NCBI GenBank assembly: GCA_014529385.2
Contig: CM043958.1
Span: forward strand, 86,624,525 to 86,688,524
DNA length: 64,000 bases
Direction: 5' to 3'
From: Adiantum capillus-veneris
Taxonomy: Eukaryota > Streptophyta > Polypodiopsida > Polypodiales > Pteridaceae
In this document: in pieces, positions 35,990 to 46,300 of the stretch
Layout of the letters: every line of letters starts with the position of its first letter
How positions within the stretch are numbered: position 1 is the stretch's first letter
Translations under genes and position numbers: made by a program
Notes under the pieces: generated by a model
The model's input: only the letters and a program-made list of their open reading frames with translations
What the model was told of the DNA's origin: nothing
Database searches by the model: none

Positions 35990-36944
35990 TGGTAAACGTC
36001 TGTTGAGAAGTCGTCCCATCTTGGGGATCTGAATCCTTCTTGCGGTCAAGCCGTCGAACACTTTTCTGCAAAATGACCTTTCTTTCCACAATAGGTACAA
36101 GTAATGTCAGGGCAAGCAGGTTACAACCAGGTCAAGACTGTCCGAGAGCACTACCATCCCTACTGGATGTAGAAACCAATACAGTAGAACCCACAGAGGC
36201 GTCCGAGGTGGCTCTGTCCTGAATGCGTGAAGCTATCTGCTGCACAGCGGGTAAGAGCTCCTCCCAAGTGATAGGAGTAGGGCGCGTGGATATAGAAAGT
36301 GACTGGAACAAGGAATCACAAGTGTCGAGAAGCTTGAGCTGCAACTGAGTTGCCATGCCTTCGGAAGAGATCTGGTTACCACAAGCTGCTAGCTCATCAC
36401 GGAGCAGAAGCATGCGGGATATGAAGTCTTGGATAGTCGAAAATGACGAGACCTGTAAGTCCATCTAAGTCTTCTCCAGAGCGAGGATCCTTCCGGGTGT
36501 CTTCGCGTCATACATGTTCCAAAGGAAACCCCATACCTCATGTGCAGTGGTGTGAGAGCGTAAAGACGTCAACACGCTATCCGCACAGTAGATGAGTGAG
36601 AAAGAGTAAATTTTGTGATGGTTCAGATTTCAGTGATCCACCATAGCCTATGTAACCACAGTACCTGATCCGCCAGGAGCAGTACCAAGAGAAGAAGTAG
36701 ATGAGGAGCCAACACGTGTAACTACAGAACAGGTGGTAGCTGATGATGTCGATGTAGGAGCACCAGCTGCAAGAGCAAGGCCGGGACACACGGCATTGGC
36801 AGTATCAGTAAGCCAATCCCAAAGGTCAAACTGCATAAGCATCACCATGATCTTCATCTTCGAGACGACAAAGTTGGAGCCATCAAGCTTTTCGTCGGGA
36901 GGAAAGATGGGCATGGCTAGGAGTGTTGCCATAGATACAGACAA
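35990..36944 (-). pseudogene. Copia-D gag with zinc knuckle
   Basis: Starts at about 36926 (MATLLAMPIFPPDEKLDGSN), then FVVSKMKIMVMLMQFDLWDW, the plant Copia gag head. After two stops and a shift come SLRSHTTAHEVWGFLWNMYD, LEKTxMDLQVSSFSTIQDFI, LLLRDELAACGNQ and LLDTCDSLFQSLSISTRP. The zinc knuckle CTYCGKKGHFAEKC is intact at about 36061-36100. The frame ends a few codons later and runs into the 3' LTR without any pol. Confidence 0.8.
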
Positions 36945-37662
36945 AAAATCAGTAGAGAAGTTTCGTGTGTAAAATCAGAAGCAAAGGTGAGGATAGGATC
37001 GGAAAACCACGCCAGATAGGACGCCGAAGACCGCAAAGTAGAGGGTAAGTGACGGGAGAGGCAAGAGAAACCTGAAGGGATGTTGATGAAGCAAAGCCGA
37101 GGTGCTATCCAAACTTGAAATCGCAGCAAAAGAGAGCTCTAAACACCGCGAGAACGCAGGGGTTTGAGCAAAACACCGGATGCCGAGGTTGGTAGGTGAG
37201 GGCTGTAAATGCACTAAAACGGGCTGAAAATCTGCAGGTAAGTGATCGGGCAACTGTTCAGCTTCCAAGTGGGAAGACCAAGGGGCAAGGAGCGGGGCTC
37301 CGACTGTCCAAGATCTACAAGAGAAAACGCTGAAGTGTGGCTGAAAACGCTGGTCCAAGCTGTTGCTGTCCTGCTCAAAAAACGCTAGGCAAATGGCTAT
37401 CCTCCTGCAACAAAAACGTTACAGCAAGCTGGCTGAAAAACGCTGATGCAAGGGAGGGGCAGCAGGTGACGATCAAGGTAGAGGGAGGGAGGGCGAGAGC
37501 AGAGGATGCAGAAGAAGGTGCCGTCCACCAAAAACGCTAGGGCTGAAGCAAAAAACGCTGGTCCCTACTGGTAGCGATGAAGCAATTCTTTGCGATGAAA
37601 TCCTTCGTAGAGTCCTCCCACGTGTAGGCGATGGCAAATCCAAGCCTAGAGCTTCGATACCA
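36945..37662 (-). other. Copia-D leader and primer site, AGCGTTTT-rich
   Basis: The primer site is TGGTATCGAAGCTC in minus sense (37649-37662), touching the LTR. The leader holds at least six copies of AGCGTTTT or close variants (about 37326-37560). ORFs on either strand here are low-complexity and not called. Confidence 0.7.
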
Positions 37663-37823
37663 TGTCAGAGTGAGCAGCGGAAGGTGGAGAGAGAGAGAGA
37701 GAGAGAGACAATGGCGATGGACACACAAGAGACGGATGGAAAAGGCTGGCAAGCCCCAATAACTCCAAATGGCAAAAACTGTTGTGTACAAGATGGCAAG
37801 ATATATCAATGGGAGAGTGCATC
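37663..37823 (-). repeat. Copia-D 5' LTR, inner half
   Basis: Matches 35517-35700 (TGTCAGAGTGAGCAGCG, short GA tract, GACAATGGCGATGGACACAC). It stops at GCATC (37819-37823), the target site duplicated on insertion of Gypsy-A. Confidence 0.92.
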
Positions 37824-38013
37824 TGTCACAAAGTGATAACGTGGCTGCCCGAACCCTAACCTGCTGAAACCCTAATTCTGTTGAAACCCTAAATCTGCCA
37901 GAAACCCTAACCCTGGCATGACACGTGGCAGCAATACGGATGTCCGGAATCTGTGGCGGAATTTGTGCTGGCTGTTTACGGCAGCTTTTTGACATGCTTT
38001 TCCTACGCATATT

Positions 38014-38068
<55 letters not shown>

Positions 38069-38464
38069 TTGGAATTGCTTTATTTGCCAAGTAGTGGCAT
38101 GAGAGAGAACAGCAAAAAGGAGTGCTTTATTTTTTAAAGCTTTTGAGCATTTGATTTTCAGCTGTTGGGGCTCTGCTTTTAGCATCCCTTGTAACCATTA
38201 AATATGTGAGCAGACCTCATAACTCAAGGCATCTGGATGCAGAGTCCGAGTGTGAGCGCATGCCCGCACTCTTGTACTTTGAACTCAGATTAATACAAAA
38301 AGAAATACCAAAAGGGGCGCCAGTTTTTGGGGCCAATATATCTCTAGGCACGGAACTCCGCCCCCGGCCAGTGTCGAATCAATTGTGAACTGTGAATTGT
38401 TTTGAAGTGGTTGTTTGGTGCTGTCGTGGTAGATTCTTGACTTGGAGTGTCCAAGTCTGTTACA
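37824..38464 (+). repeat. 5' LTR of Gypsy-A
   Basis: Starts TGTCACAAAGTGATAACG and ends AAGTCTGTTACA. At 641 bp it is 61 bp longer than the 3' LTR, mainly because of a (GA)n expansion at 38017-38066 and a short indel near 38170. Confidence 0.94.
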
Positions 38465-38465
38465 G

Positions 38466-38481
38466 TGGTATCAGAGCACGG
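38466..38481 (+). other. Primer binding site of Gypsy-A
   Basis: TGGTATCAGAGCACGG, an exact initiator tRNA-Met type site, 1 bp after the LTR. Confidence 0.88.
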
Positions 38482-38532
38482 CCGATTTCTCTTCTATGGG
38501 AAATCTGATCCCAAATTTTTTTCCGCGCCACC

Positions 38533-40194
38533 TATGGCTTCAGGCAAGGATTAGTCGACTCCCTCTGCATCCAATGATGCGGGAAGGGATCACAATCAAG
38601 ATTCGCGCGATGAGTATGGCCGCCTCGGCCTACTCAGGCGGAGCGTCAAGAGATGGAGCACCGACAATTGATCAGCAATGCAACAAAGGTGATGCTTAAT
38701 TTTGCAAAGGACCCGAAAATGGCAAAATATATGAGCAAGACCTCTCTGGAGGAGGTGCACACGCAGTGGCGGAAAACCACAACACCACCCCCAAAACTTG
38801 CTCTCAAGAAACCTCCTGTTCCCAAGAAGTATATAGAGAAGGAATTAGAAGAGGTGGGGGATGCACGACTTGCTCAGCTTTTTGACGCGCAGAACAAAGC
38901 TGAAAAAGCACGACAAAAAGCAGAAGAAAGGCGCCGACTTCCCGGGTTACTTGGGTCGTCAGTCTACCTTTGAAAAAGCAAGAAAACAGAAGAAGCGTGT
39001 TCGATTCGAAGGAGTACCCAGTTCTTCTTCTTCTTCTTCTTCTTCTTCTTCTTCTTCTTCTGACAGTTCTTCTAGCTCATCTGATTCGAGCGAAGAAGAC
39101 CAAAAAGGCAAAAAGCGAAGCAAAAAGCAACGCTTCGGAAAGGGCAAGAAAAAGGCAAAGAAGTCTAAATCTCACCCCGTGAGTGACAGTACAGAGGACT
39201 CGTCTACAAATAGTTCAGACTCTGATGAGAGCAACTTTTATGCAAAGAAGAAGAATTTCTATAAAGCCAATCAGTATGACTTTTTGGAAGACAAAAGCAA
39301 GAAAGTCCAAGAGCTTAAGGAAGGTGGACAGTCAATTAAATTTGACACGCTTTTGGGATATAGAGATGCTTCGAAGGCTTTGCCTTTTGTACAACAGTTT
39401 GACATCGCTTTCGCGGGAGGACATTACTCAGAGCACTCTAAGATTTGGAGAGCTGCCTCTTACTTTAAGGGGAATGCTCGACTTGGTGGTCCACGCTTCT
39501 ATTAAGCAAGACTGCGCCAGTTACATGGCTGAAATTCAAGAGGCTTTTTATTTCTTCTTGGTTGACTCGAGAGTATGAACGGGATATTCGAACTGCTTGG
39601 AACCATCTTCGGATGACCAAGAAAGATACAGTGGACGCTTATTGCGAGAGATTCTGGAGCTGTTTTCTACCCGCCTCTTCATTTAAGAAGATCTCGTTCA
39701 AGGAGCACATTGAGCGGTTTGCCTTGGGTCTTCCTACAGAGATCCGAGATCACTGCTTGGAAAAGAAGTCAGCTTCTATTCAGGAGTTGATGAGTCATGC
39801 GAAACGGGGTTTTGCCATTCACTCTGTTAGTCTGACTTACCCCACCGATGAGGTCATGACACAACGAGCCAAACAGACTTCAACAAATGAAAGTAGAAAG
39901 AGAAAGAGCAACCCAGAAAAGAAGGATGCACAACCCAAGCTTACTCCTCGGGAGAGGGCTCACTTCATCAGGGAGGGGAAGTGCTTTGGATGCGGGGAAA
40001 CTGGACACATCTCCGCGAAGTGCCCTAAAAAGGCACAGAAAGAACAGAATGACAAGGACGACGAAAGGCCTGAGAGTTTGAGAGCAGCTGAGGAACGTGG
40101 AAGAAAAGGCAAGATGAAAACAAGACTAATTCCAGATTGCTTGGGTACCGATCCCAACACGTTGGACGAAAGTACAGAACTTTGCCGAGCTTAG
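38533..40194 (+). pseudogene. Gypsy-A gag
   Basis: Begins near 38533 (MASGKD then TAG). Segments: ATKVMLNFAKDPKMAKYM, FDAQNKAEKARQKAEE, GYLGRQSTFEKARKQKKRVR, a Ser/Asp/Glu tract over (TTC)n (39021-39060), a basic stretch, and NQYDFLEDKSKKVQELKEGG. The capsid part follows: LLGYRDASKALPFVQQFDIA, WNHLRMTKKDTVDAYCERFW and LGLPTEIRDHCLEKK. The zinc knuckle CFGCGETGHISAKC is intact (about 39981-40022). Two frameshifts. It ends at a TAG at 40192 where Gypsy-C has Trp. Confidence 0.87.
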
Positions 40195-40690
40195 GGCAAA
40201 GTGAAAGACCAAGAAGCCCTGATCTTCTTTGATGGAGGAGCCAAGGCCAACTTCATCTCACCGGAATTGGCGGCGCGGCTCGAGATCACTCCCGATCAGA
40301 TGGGACCACTTGTGGAGGCAGGTTCTAGCGGCACCCGACAGGGACGTAGCCATTACACCTGTCATTGGCAAACTTCGGTTGCATTGTCTGGGGTATTTGG
40401 GGCACGAGGACTTTTACATAATTCCTTTGGAAGGTTGTGATGTTCTCTTGGGAATTCCCTGGTACCGCAAGAACAACGCCGTGGTCGACTATCAGGTGAG
40501 GAAAGCGACATTGACTACAGAGAAGGGCAGAACAATTGTACTTGATATTAAACTTAAGGGCGAGTTTGTCCCTATTGTATCGGCTTCGGCCATTTCAAAG
40601 TTAATGAAATCCAGTCTATTTGTTTACTCGATCTTTATGAAAGAGTTGAGTGGTGAGGATAGGACAAATATGTCTGAACTTGATAAATAA
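40195..40690 (+). pseudogene. Gypsy-A protease
   Basis: KDQEALIFFDGGAKANFISP holds the active-site Asp with the unusual DGGA shared with Gypsy-C. A frameshift near 40330 leads to RDVAITPVIGKLRLHCLGYL, FYIIPLEGCDVLLGIPWYRK and VSASAISKLMKSSLFVYSIF, ending TAA at 40688. Confidence 0.85.
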
Positions 40691-40735
40691 CGCCAAGATT
40701 TTCTCCACTCTCATGCCGATTGCTTCTCAAAGGGC

Positions 40736-41487
40736 TTGCCAGGCGAGTTACCACCTGCTCATCCTGAAGATCATACCATTGATCTGATACCTAGAAGCAC
40801 ACCACCGAACCGGCCACCTTACCGTGTGAGCCGAGCACAGAACGAAGAGATTATGAACCAAGTGAAAGACCTCTTGGAAAAGGGTCTTGTCCAACCTAGT
40901 ACTTCACCGTATTGCTCTCCAGTGTTGTTGGTTTTGAAGAAAGACGGATCTTGGAGAATGTGCATCGATTATAGAGCTCTCAACAAAATCACCATCAAGA
41001 ACAGATTTTCGATTCCTAGGATCGATGATATACTCGACAGATTACAGGGATCCTCGTGCTTTAGCAAGATTGGTTTGAAGAGTGGATATCATAAGATCCG
41101 CGCCGGGAGATGTCTACAAGACAACCTTTCGGACAACTTTTGGGTTAATTTGAGTTTTTGGTGATGTCTTTTGGCTTAACCAATGCTCTTGCGACATTTA
41201 ACCGGATGATGGACAAGATTTTTCGAGAGTACAAGCTATTTGTTGGCACTTTCTTTGATGATATCATTGTTTTCTCCAAGAATGAGGCAGACCATAGAGA
41301 TCATCTGCTTCAGGTCTTTCAGGCATTACGAGATCACAAGTTAGTGATTAATGCAAAGAAAAGTAAATTTTTCCTACCAGAGATACACTTTTTGGGACGC
41401 ATTGTGTCAGCAACAGGAGTGCAAATGGATATGGCCAAGATAGAGACTATCCGTGATTGGCCCGATTTGAAGAATATACCTTCATAA
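40736..41487 (+). pseudogene. Gypsy-A reverse transcriptase
   Basis: [71 protein letters not shown] and KSGYHKI are fingers and palm. After a shift near 41120 comes [20 protein letters not shown] and the catalytic GTFFDDIIVFSKNEADH (FDD, Asp pair at about 41257-41262). NAKKSKFFLPEIHFLGRIVS and IRDWPDLKNI follow, until a foreign insert breaks the frame at 41480. Confidence 0.92.
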
Positions 41488-41620
41488 GTTCAGAATAGTC
41501 TGAACTCACGAATAATAAGAGGGAATAAAGCACTCGTAAAACTATAAAAGCAAGGGACACAAGAAAAGAAAAGAAAAACAAAAACAAACAAACTATCCGT
41601 GATTGGCCCAATTTGAAGAA
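41452..41620 (+). repeat. ~110-bp insert flanked by a ~30-bp direct repeat in Gypsy-A
   Basis: ACTATCCGTGATTGGCCC(G/A) followed by ATTTGAAGAAT occurs at 41453-41482 and again at 41590-41619. Between them is non-retroviral sequence with a perfect 8-bp hairpin AGTTCAGA-ATAG-TCTGAACT (41489-41508), then an A-rich tail of AAAGAAAAG and AAACAAA units. Confidence 0.75.
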
Positions 41621-41950
41621 TGTCCATGAAGTTAGAAGCTTCTTGGGACTGTGTTTCTACTATAGGCGGTTCATTAGAAAGTTGCAGAGGTTGCTTCCCC
41701 TTTGCATATCTTGACACAGAAAGGAGACTCTTCCTCGTGGGGACCCACAGAGGTGACTGCCTTCCAGACATTGAAAGAGAAATTGACTATTGGACCAGTT
41801 TTGACTTTGCCGGACTTAATTTGAAGTATATTGTGATGCTTGTGGTCGTAGTCTGGGTGCGGTCTTAATGCAAGAAGGCCATGTCATTGCTTACAAGAGC
41901 CGATTGTTCTCGAGGCCGGAAATGACAACACAGATTTATAAGAAAGAGCT
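41620..41950 (+). pseudogene. Gypsy-A RT end and start of RNase H
   Basis: In mixed frames: VRSFLGLCFYYRRFIRKL (RT connection), then FEVYCDACGRSLGAVLMQEG, the first RNase H Asp block, and HVIAYKSRLFSRPEMTTQIY. Frameshifts near 41700, 41820 and 41945. Confidence 0.8.
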
Positions 41951-42904
41951 TTGGCGGTTATCCATGCTCTTACTCAGTGGCGGCACTACATACTCGGAGC
42001 GGATTTTACTGTCTTTACAGACCATCAGAGTTTACGCTACTTCTTGTCACAGAAGCAGCTTTCGGAAAAGCAGATGCGGTGGGCCAACATCTTGTCACAG
42101 TTTCACTTCCAGATTGTCCATGTTCGGGGACAGAAGAATGTGGTGGCAGATGCTTTGTCTCGGAAGCCGTTGGTTCTCGCTATTTCCGCGATACATCATA
42201 CGAGCTTCGAGGATATGGTCGACCAGTGTGCCACAGATCCAGATTTTGCAGATGTTTTCACACGGATATGGAATGGGGAGACAGTAGCGGGATATTCCAT
42301 TCGAGACGGCTACTTGATGAGAAAAACCATGTTGTGCGTTACACAGCCGCCGTTGAGGGAAAAGGTTATGACTGAATACCACTGTCCACCTTTTACGGGT
42401 CACTGCGGCATCGCTACCACCATGAAAGGGGTAGAGAGATACTTCTTTTGGTCGAGACTCAAGAAGGATGTGGAAGAGTTTGTGAGCAGTTGCATGGTAT
42501 GCAAGAAGGTCAAGTTTGACAGGCATAAAGCACAGGGATTGTTACAACCTTTGCCCATACCCACAGGCCCCTGGGAAAGTATTGCAATGGATTTCATTTT
42601 TGATCTCCCGAGAACACAGAGTGGTCACGATGGTATCTGGACTGTTATTGACAGATTTAGCAAGCAAGCTCATTTCATTCCAGTGAAGAAAACAGTCAAG
42701 CCGGATCACTTAGAGAGACTGTTTGTGGCCCAGATTTTCAGATTACATGGAATGCCTGAGATGATTGTCTCCGACAGGGACCCCGGATTTACGAGTTTGT
42801 TTTGGAAGGCAATTTGGGAGAACATTGGCATGCGGTTGCAGTTCTCGTCATCTTTCCACCCACAGACTGACGGGCAATCTGAGATTGCCAATTCAGTGGT
42901 TTAG
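41951..42904 (+). pseudogene. Gypsy-A RNase H end and integrase core, 317 codons open
   Basis: AVIHALTQWRHYILGADFTV, FTDHQSLRYFLSQKQL and NVVADALSRKP complete RNase H. Integrase zinc region: HCPPFTGHCGIATTMKGVER then CMVCKKVKFDRHK (HHCC). Core: SIAMDFIFDLP, WTVIDRFSKQAHFIPVKK, VSDRDPGFTSLFWKAIWENI and SSFHPQTDGQSEIANSVV carry D, D and E. The frame ends at TAG 42902 through a shift. Confidence 0.93.
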
Positions 42905-42909
42905 ATTTA

Positions 42910-43650
42910 TTGAAGTCTTATATCTCAGATCAGAAGACTGAATGGGAAAAGTATCTACCTTTGGTGGAATTTGCCTACAATAACACGATACACTCTTCGA
43001 CGGGGAAGGCGCCATTTGAGATTGTTGAAGGTGCTGTGAATGTTCCACCCTTCCTAAGCACGAAAGATAAGATTTTTGAAGCGGATAAGTATACGCGCGA
43101 CTTAGACACGGCTTTTGCCAAGGTCCGCGAGGCTTTGCAGAAATCTCAAGAACGACAGAAAAAGGCAGCAGATCGCCATCATCGCGATTTGAAATTGAAG
43201 GAGGATGATTGGGTGCTCTTACGTTTTGAGAAGGCACGCCTGAGAAAGAAGAAGGGAAAGGAGAGGCTTTTTCCAAAGCTTAGTATGCGATACTACGGAC
43301 CTTTCCAGATCTCTGAAAAGATCAATGATGTCTCCTTCCAACTGAAACTGCCTGACACTTGGAGGATTCACAATGCATTCCATGTGAGTCTCTTGAAACC
43401 TTTTAAAGGTGATGTGCCTGATGATGGGGAGCCTGATGAGCAACCCAAAGTGGAAGAAAACAAGGAGATCCTTGTTCCTGAACAGATTTTGGCACATAAG
43501 GACACGAAGAATAAAGGTAAAGTCCGAAGTCGGTTCTTGGTTAAGTTCAAGAACTATCCTGCATTGGATGCGAGGTGGATGGAGGAGGAGGACCTAGCAA
43601 ATACTCCTCAGATTGTGAAACTTTACCTCGAAGCTTTTGGTTTAGCATAG
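42910..43650 (+). pseudogene. Gypsy-A integrase C-terminus and chromodomain
   Basis: 246 codons: LKSYISDQKTEWEKYLPLVE, FAYNNTIHSSTGKAPFEIVE, LKEDDWVLLRFEKARLRKKK, LSMRYYGPFQISEKINDVSF and IHNAFHVSLLKPFKGDV. The chromodomain is EILVPEQILAHKDTKNKGKV and FLVKFKNYPALDARWMEEED. Chromodomains tether integration complexes to heterochromatin marks, in keeping with the nested insertion pattern. Confidence 0.93.
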
Positions 43651-44222
43651 TCTACTCCAAACGGAACCCAGAATTCAGCTTGGCCGGAGATCTGGTGCAG
43701 TGGGATGCACAAGAGGGGAGTTACTCCGCTCCTTTGTCAACAGATGCCTCCATTTTGATACTAGACTCAGTGATGTCTCTTTGAGCTTCAGAGATACTGA
43801 GAGCTAACAGTATTCTGCTGGATGACTTTATGAAATGGAATTCCTGAATATGAAACTGATTTGTCCTTGACTTGTTTTTAAGTGCAGGAACTAATAGACA
43901 AAATGACTGCACCATTTTGGTCTAATCGATCTCGAATAGACATGGTTGCAATAGGGGTTAGTCAATCGGGCATCAATGAGGTCCCGACTGGATCTAGATG
44001 CGATTGCTAGCTACATTGCCGATAAATCATAGTCTAAGATATGAATGAATGTTGAATGTCATGTGATGTCCTGTGATGTGACTGTCGATTGGTACATGTG
44101 CTAGATGTGTGTTCCTAGTACGTAGGTACTAACTATCAGTGTCTGGTAAGACAGGTTATGGCTTCTGTTTGTTTTGCAGACGTAATCGAGGGCGATTACA
44201 ATGCTTTCAAGAGGGGGGGGTA
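43651..44222 (+). other. Gypsy-A 3' untranslated region and purine tract
   Basis: 570 bp with no frame of interest. It ends CAAGAGGGGGGGG-TA, the polypurine tract that primes plus-strand synthesis, 2 bp before the 3' LTR. Confidence 0.75.
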
Positions 44223-44802
44223 TGTCACAAAGTGATGACGTGGCTGCCCGAACCCTAACCTGCTGAAACCCTAATTTTGCTAAAACCCTAATTCTGCCAG
44301 AAACCCTAACCCTGGCATAACACGTGGCAGCAGTACGGACGTCCAGAATCTGCGGCGGAATTTGCGCTGGCTATTTACGAGAGCTTTTTGACATGCTTTT
44401 CCTACGTATATTAGCAAGGGGGAGAGCGAGAGAACTTGGAATTGCTTTATTTGCCAAGTAGTGGCATGAGAGAGAGAAGCAAAAAGAAGTGCTTTATTTT
44501 TAAAAGCTTTTGAGCTTTTGATTTTCAGCTTTTGGGGCCATTAAATATGTGAGTAGGCCTCATAACTCAGGGCATCTGGACGCAGAGTTTGAGTGTGAGC
44601 GCATGCCCACACTCTTGTACTTTGAACTCAGATTAATACAAAAAGAAATACCGAAAGGGGCGCCAGTCTTTGGGGCCAATATCTCTAGGCACGGAACTCC
44701 GCCGGGCCGTGTCGAATCAATTGTGAACTGTGAATTGTTTTGAAGTGGTTGTTTGGTGTTGTCGTGGTAGATTCTTGACTTGGAGTGTCCAAGTCTGTTA
44801 CA
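44223..44802 (+). repeat. 3' LTR of Gypsy-A
   Basis: TGTCACAAAGTGATGACG to AAGTCTGTTACA, 580 bp, about 95% like the 5' LTR outside the microsatellite. Confidence 0.94.
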
Positions 44803-44807
44803 GCATC

Positions 44808-45078
44808 CCCTCCCTCCTATATATAGGAGAATAGGGAGTAGGTAGGGCAAACCAAAAGCCCCAACGACCATGCACAAAAAACCCATAAATGAGGAAAATT
44901 TGGAAAAGGACCAGAATAGGTCCAGCCGGGCAAAGTGCTGAGCAAAACCCTAAATGTGCCTGAAGATCCTTGTCCAGCAATTGTACGGGTGGCCAACCCA
45001 CAACCAAGGGCCAGTGCACGTGATGTGTGTGAAGTTTGTAGGCAGGGTGCGAAGCATCTAGAGATAAAGAATCTAACA
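44808..45078 (-). repeat. Copia-D 5' LTR, outer half with promoter
   Basis: Matches 35700-35949 of the other LTR, ends ATCTAACA (TGTTAGAT in element sense) and is followed by the GTTTT target duplicate. In element sense TTGCCCTACC (44841-44850) precedes TATATATA (44818-44825) by 15 nt. Gypsy-A inserted about 10 bp past this TATA box. Confidence 0.9.
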
Positions 45079-45083
45079 GTTTT

Positions 45084-46230
45084 CAGAGGATCCGAGTAGT
45101 GGGCATCTGCGGGAGGACTTGTGTCATAGATCTTGTCCCAACAGCTCTTGAGACAGGCCGTTGGAGGTTGTGGGCTTGGGAGAGCTGTCCACTGGCACGA
45201 GAGTAGTGGGATCCTGGAAAGTGGTTTTGGAGGGACCCTTTCTCTTCAGTCGACCATCCAGGGGTCCCTTTCTTTTAGACACTGTTCGACTGGGACGTCA
45301 CATACTGACAGCACGGAGAGAGGCTCGTCTTGCAGCAGCACCTCATTGGCCGGAGAAGGGTCTCACAACTCAGTTCTTGTCAACCTTTTGGACGAGATTG
45401 TGGGACGCCAGACGTCCGCGGCGAGTCACTCTGATTCAGTGGCTAGTTGCACATAGAGCTACCGCAGTGGGGAGCTAGCTAGTACATAGTGGCCTTCCGG
45501 CAGCATGCGCAGCTTGTGACCATCCTCTGGAGAGTCAGTGTCACTGTCTGTGGGACTGCCCCATGGCACAACAGGTTTGGTTTCGGGTCCTTCGGCTGAT
45601 GCCAGCTCTTTCCACAGCACGACAGTACACTTGGGGGGCAGCTACTTGGTCCACTCTCACGAGCCCTGCACTACAGTTTGAGCTATCCTCCACTAGCAAG
45701 ATGATAGTGATACATGAGGGTCGACCTACACTCCAGTCTGCTACAGAGCTTACTCCGTAGGAGTAGTGCAGTGAGAGAGAGGTTGCTAGGAGCTCGTTTG
45801 TGGCCTAACACTTTGGTTCATCTGGCGGGCCCGCTGCTTCCGCATCTTTGAGGCTCGCCTTGTGCCACCAACGGAGATTGTTCGAGATTTTTGGCTGGAG
45901 TTGATCCATACTCTCAGGGGATAGTTTGAGAGACTTCAGGGCAGCTCCGACCGCATGCGGGAGCGTAGAGAGGCGTTCCTTCGACTCTGGCGCCTTGGGC
46001 CTTTCTTCACCATGGTCCGGGGTGAGCTCAGATGCCACTCCCATCCACCTGTGTGGCTTTTGCCTCTTCCCATCTCCTGATTTAGCCCTCATTGTACATA
46101 TGTTGTTTTTTCATTGGGAGAGTCTCCCCTTATGATTGTTGTAGCCCTCTCTAGTAGAGGTGGTTGTAGCCCTATGGGCAGATTTATTACCTAATAAAAG
46201 GATCTTTTTCTTGGAAAATAAAAATAAAAA
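45084..46230 (+). pseudogene. LINE-4, 3' portion with RVT-type zinc domain and poly(A) tail
   Basis: Continues LINE-4 after Copia-D. In shifting frames: RPSRGPFLLDTVRLGRHILT, FWTRLWDARRPRRVTLIQWL, VAHRATAVGSWLVHSGLPAA and CAACDHPLESQCHCLWDCPM then QQVWFRVL. This is the zinc-binding (zf-RVT type) domain of plant LINE proteins (CxxC...H...C). The 3' UTR has an AATAAAAG signal at about 46192 and an A-rich tail to 46230. The polyadenine end separates it from the CT-tailed LINE-1/2/3 family. Confidence 0.8.
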
Positions 46231-46300
46231 TTTGGCATACTGTGGATCCTTGGCACACTGGAGCATCTGATTTAAGTTAGGTGCAGCGGAGTTGAAATGG
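46231..46300 (-). pseudogene. Gypsy-B gag N-terminal scrap
   Basis: Minus sense MLQCAKDPQYAK matches Gypsy-A MLNFAKDPKMAK. It abuts the LINE-4 tail, so it is taken as the upstream piece of Gypsy-B. Confidence 0.6.

Larger units (their letters stand above)
37824..44802 (+). mobile_element. Gypsy-A: full-length chromodomain Gypsy nested in Copia-D
   Basis: A 6979-bp plus-strand element: LTRs 37824-38464 and 44223-44802, target duplication GCATC (37819-37823, 44803-44807), primer site at 38466 and purine tract at 44208-44220. Order gag, protease, RT, RNase H, integrase, chromodomain marks a chromovirus. Frameshifts at about 38950, 39500, 40330, 41150, 41820, 41940 and 42905 and several stops make it defective. 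It is the youngest layer of this nest. Confidence 0.95.
35517..45078 (-). mobile_element. Copia-D: gag-only Copia, host of Gypsy-A
   Basis: Bounded by LTRs at 35517-35949 (3') and 37663-37823 plus 44808-45078 (5', split). It is flanked by a perfect 5-bp target duplication GTTTT (35512-35516, 45079-45083), which proves the two LTR halves belong together. The internal region is only about 1.7 kb and encodes gag with a zinc knuckle; protease, integrase, RT and RNase H are entirely missing. This is the TR-GAG type of non-autonomous element. The primer site lies directly at the LTR end. Confidence 0.88.

Noticed and set aside
35006-46230. LINE-4 as part of the CT-targeting LINE family
   Set aside because: It has an RVT-type zinc domain, a poly(A)-like tail and no CT border or PIP-box; it is a separate lineage.
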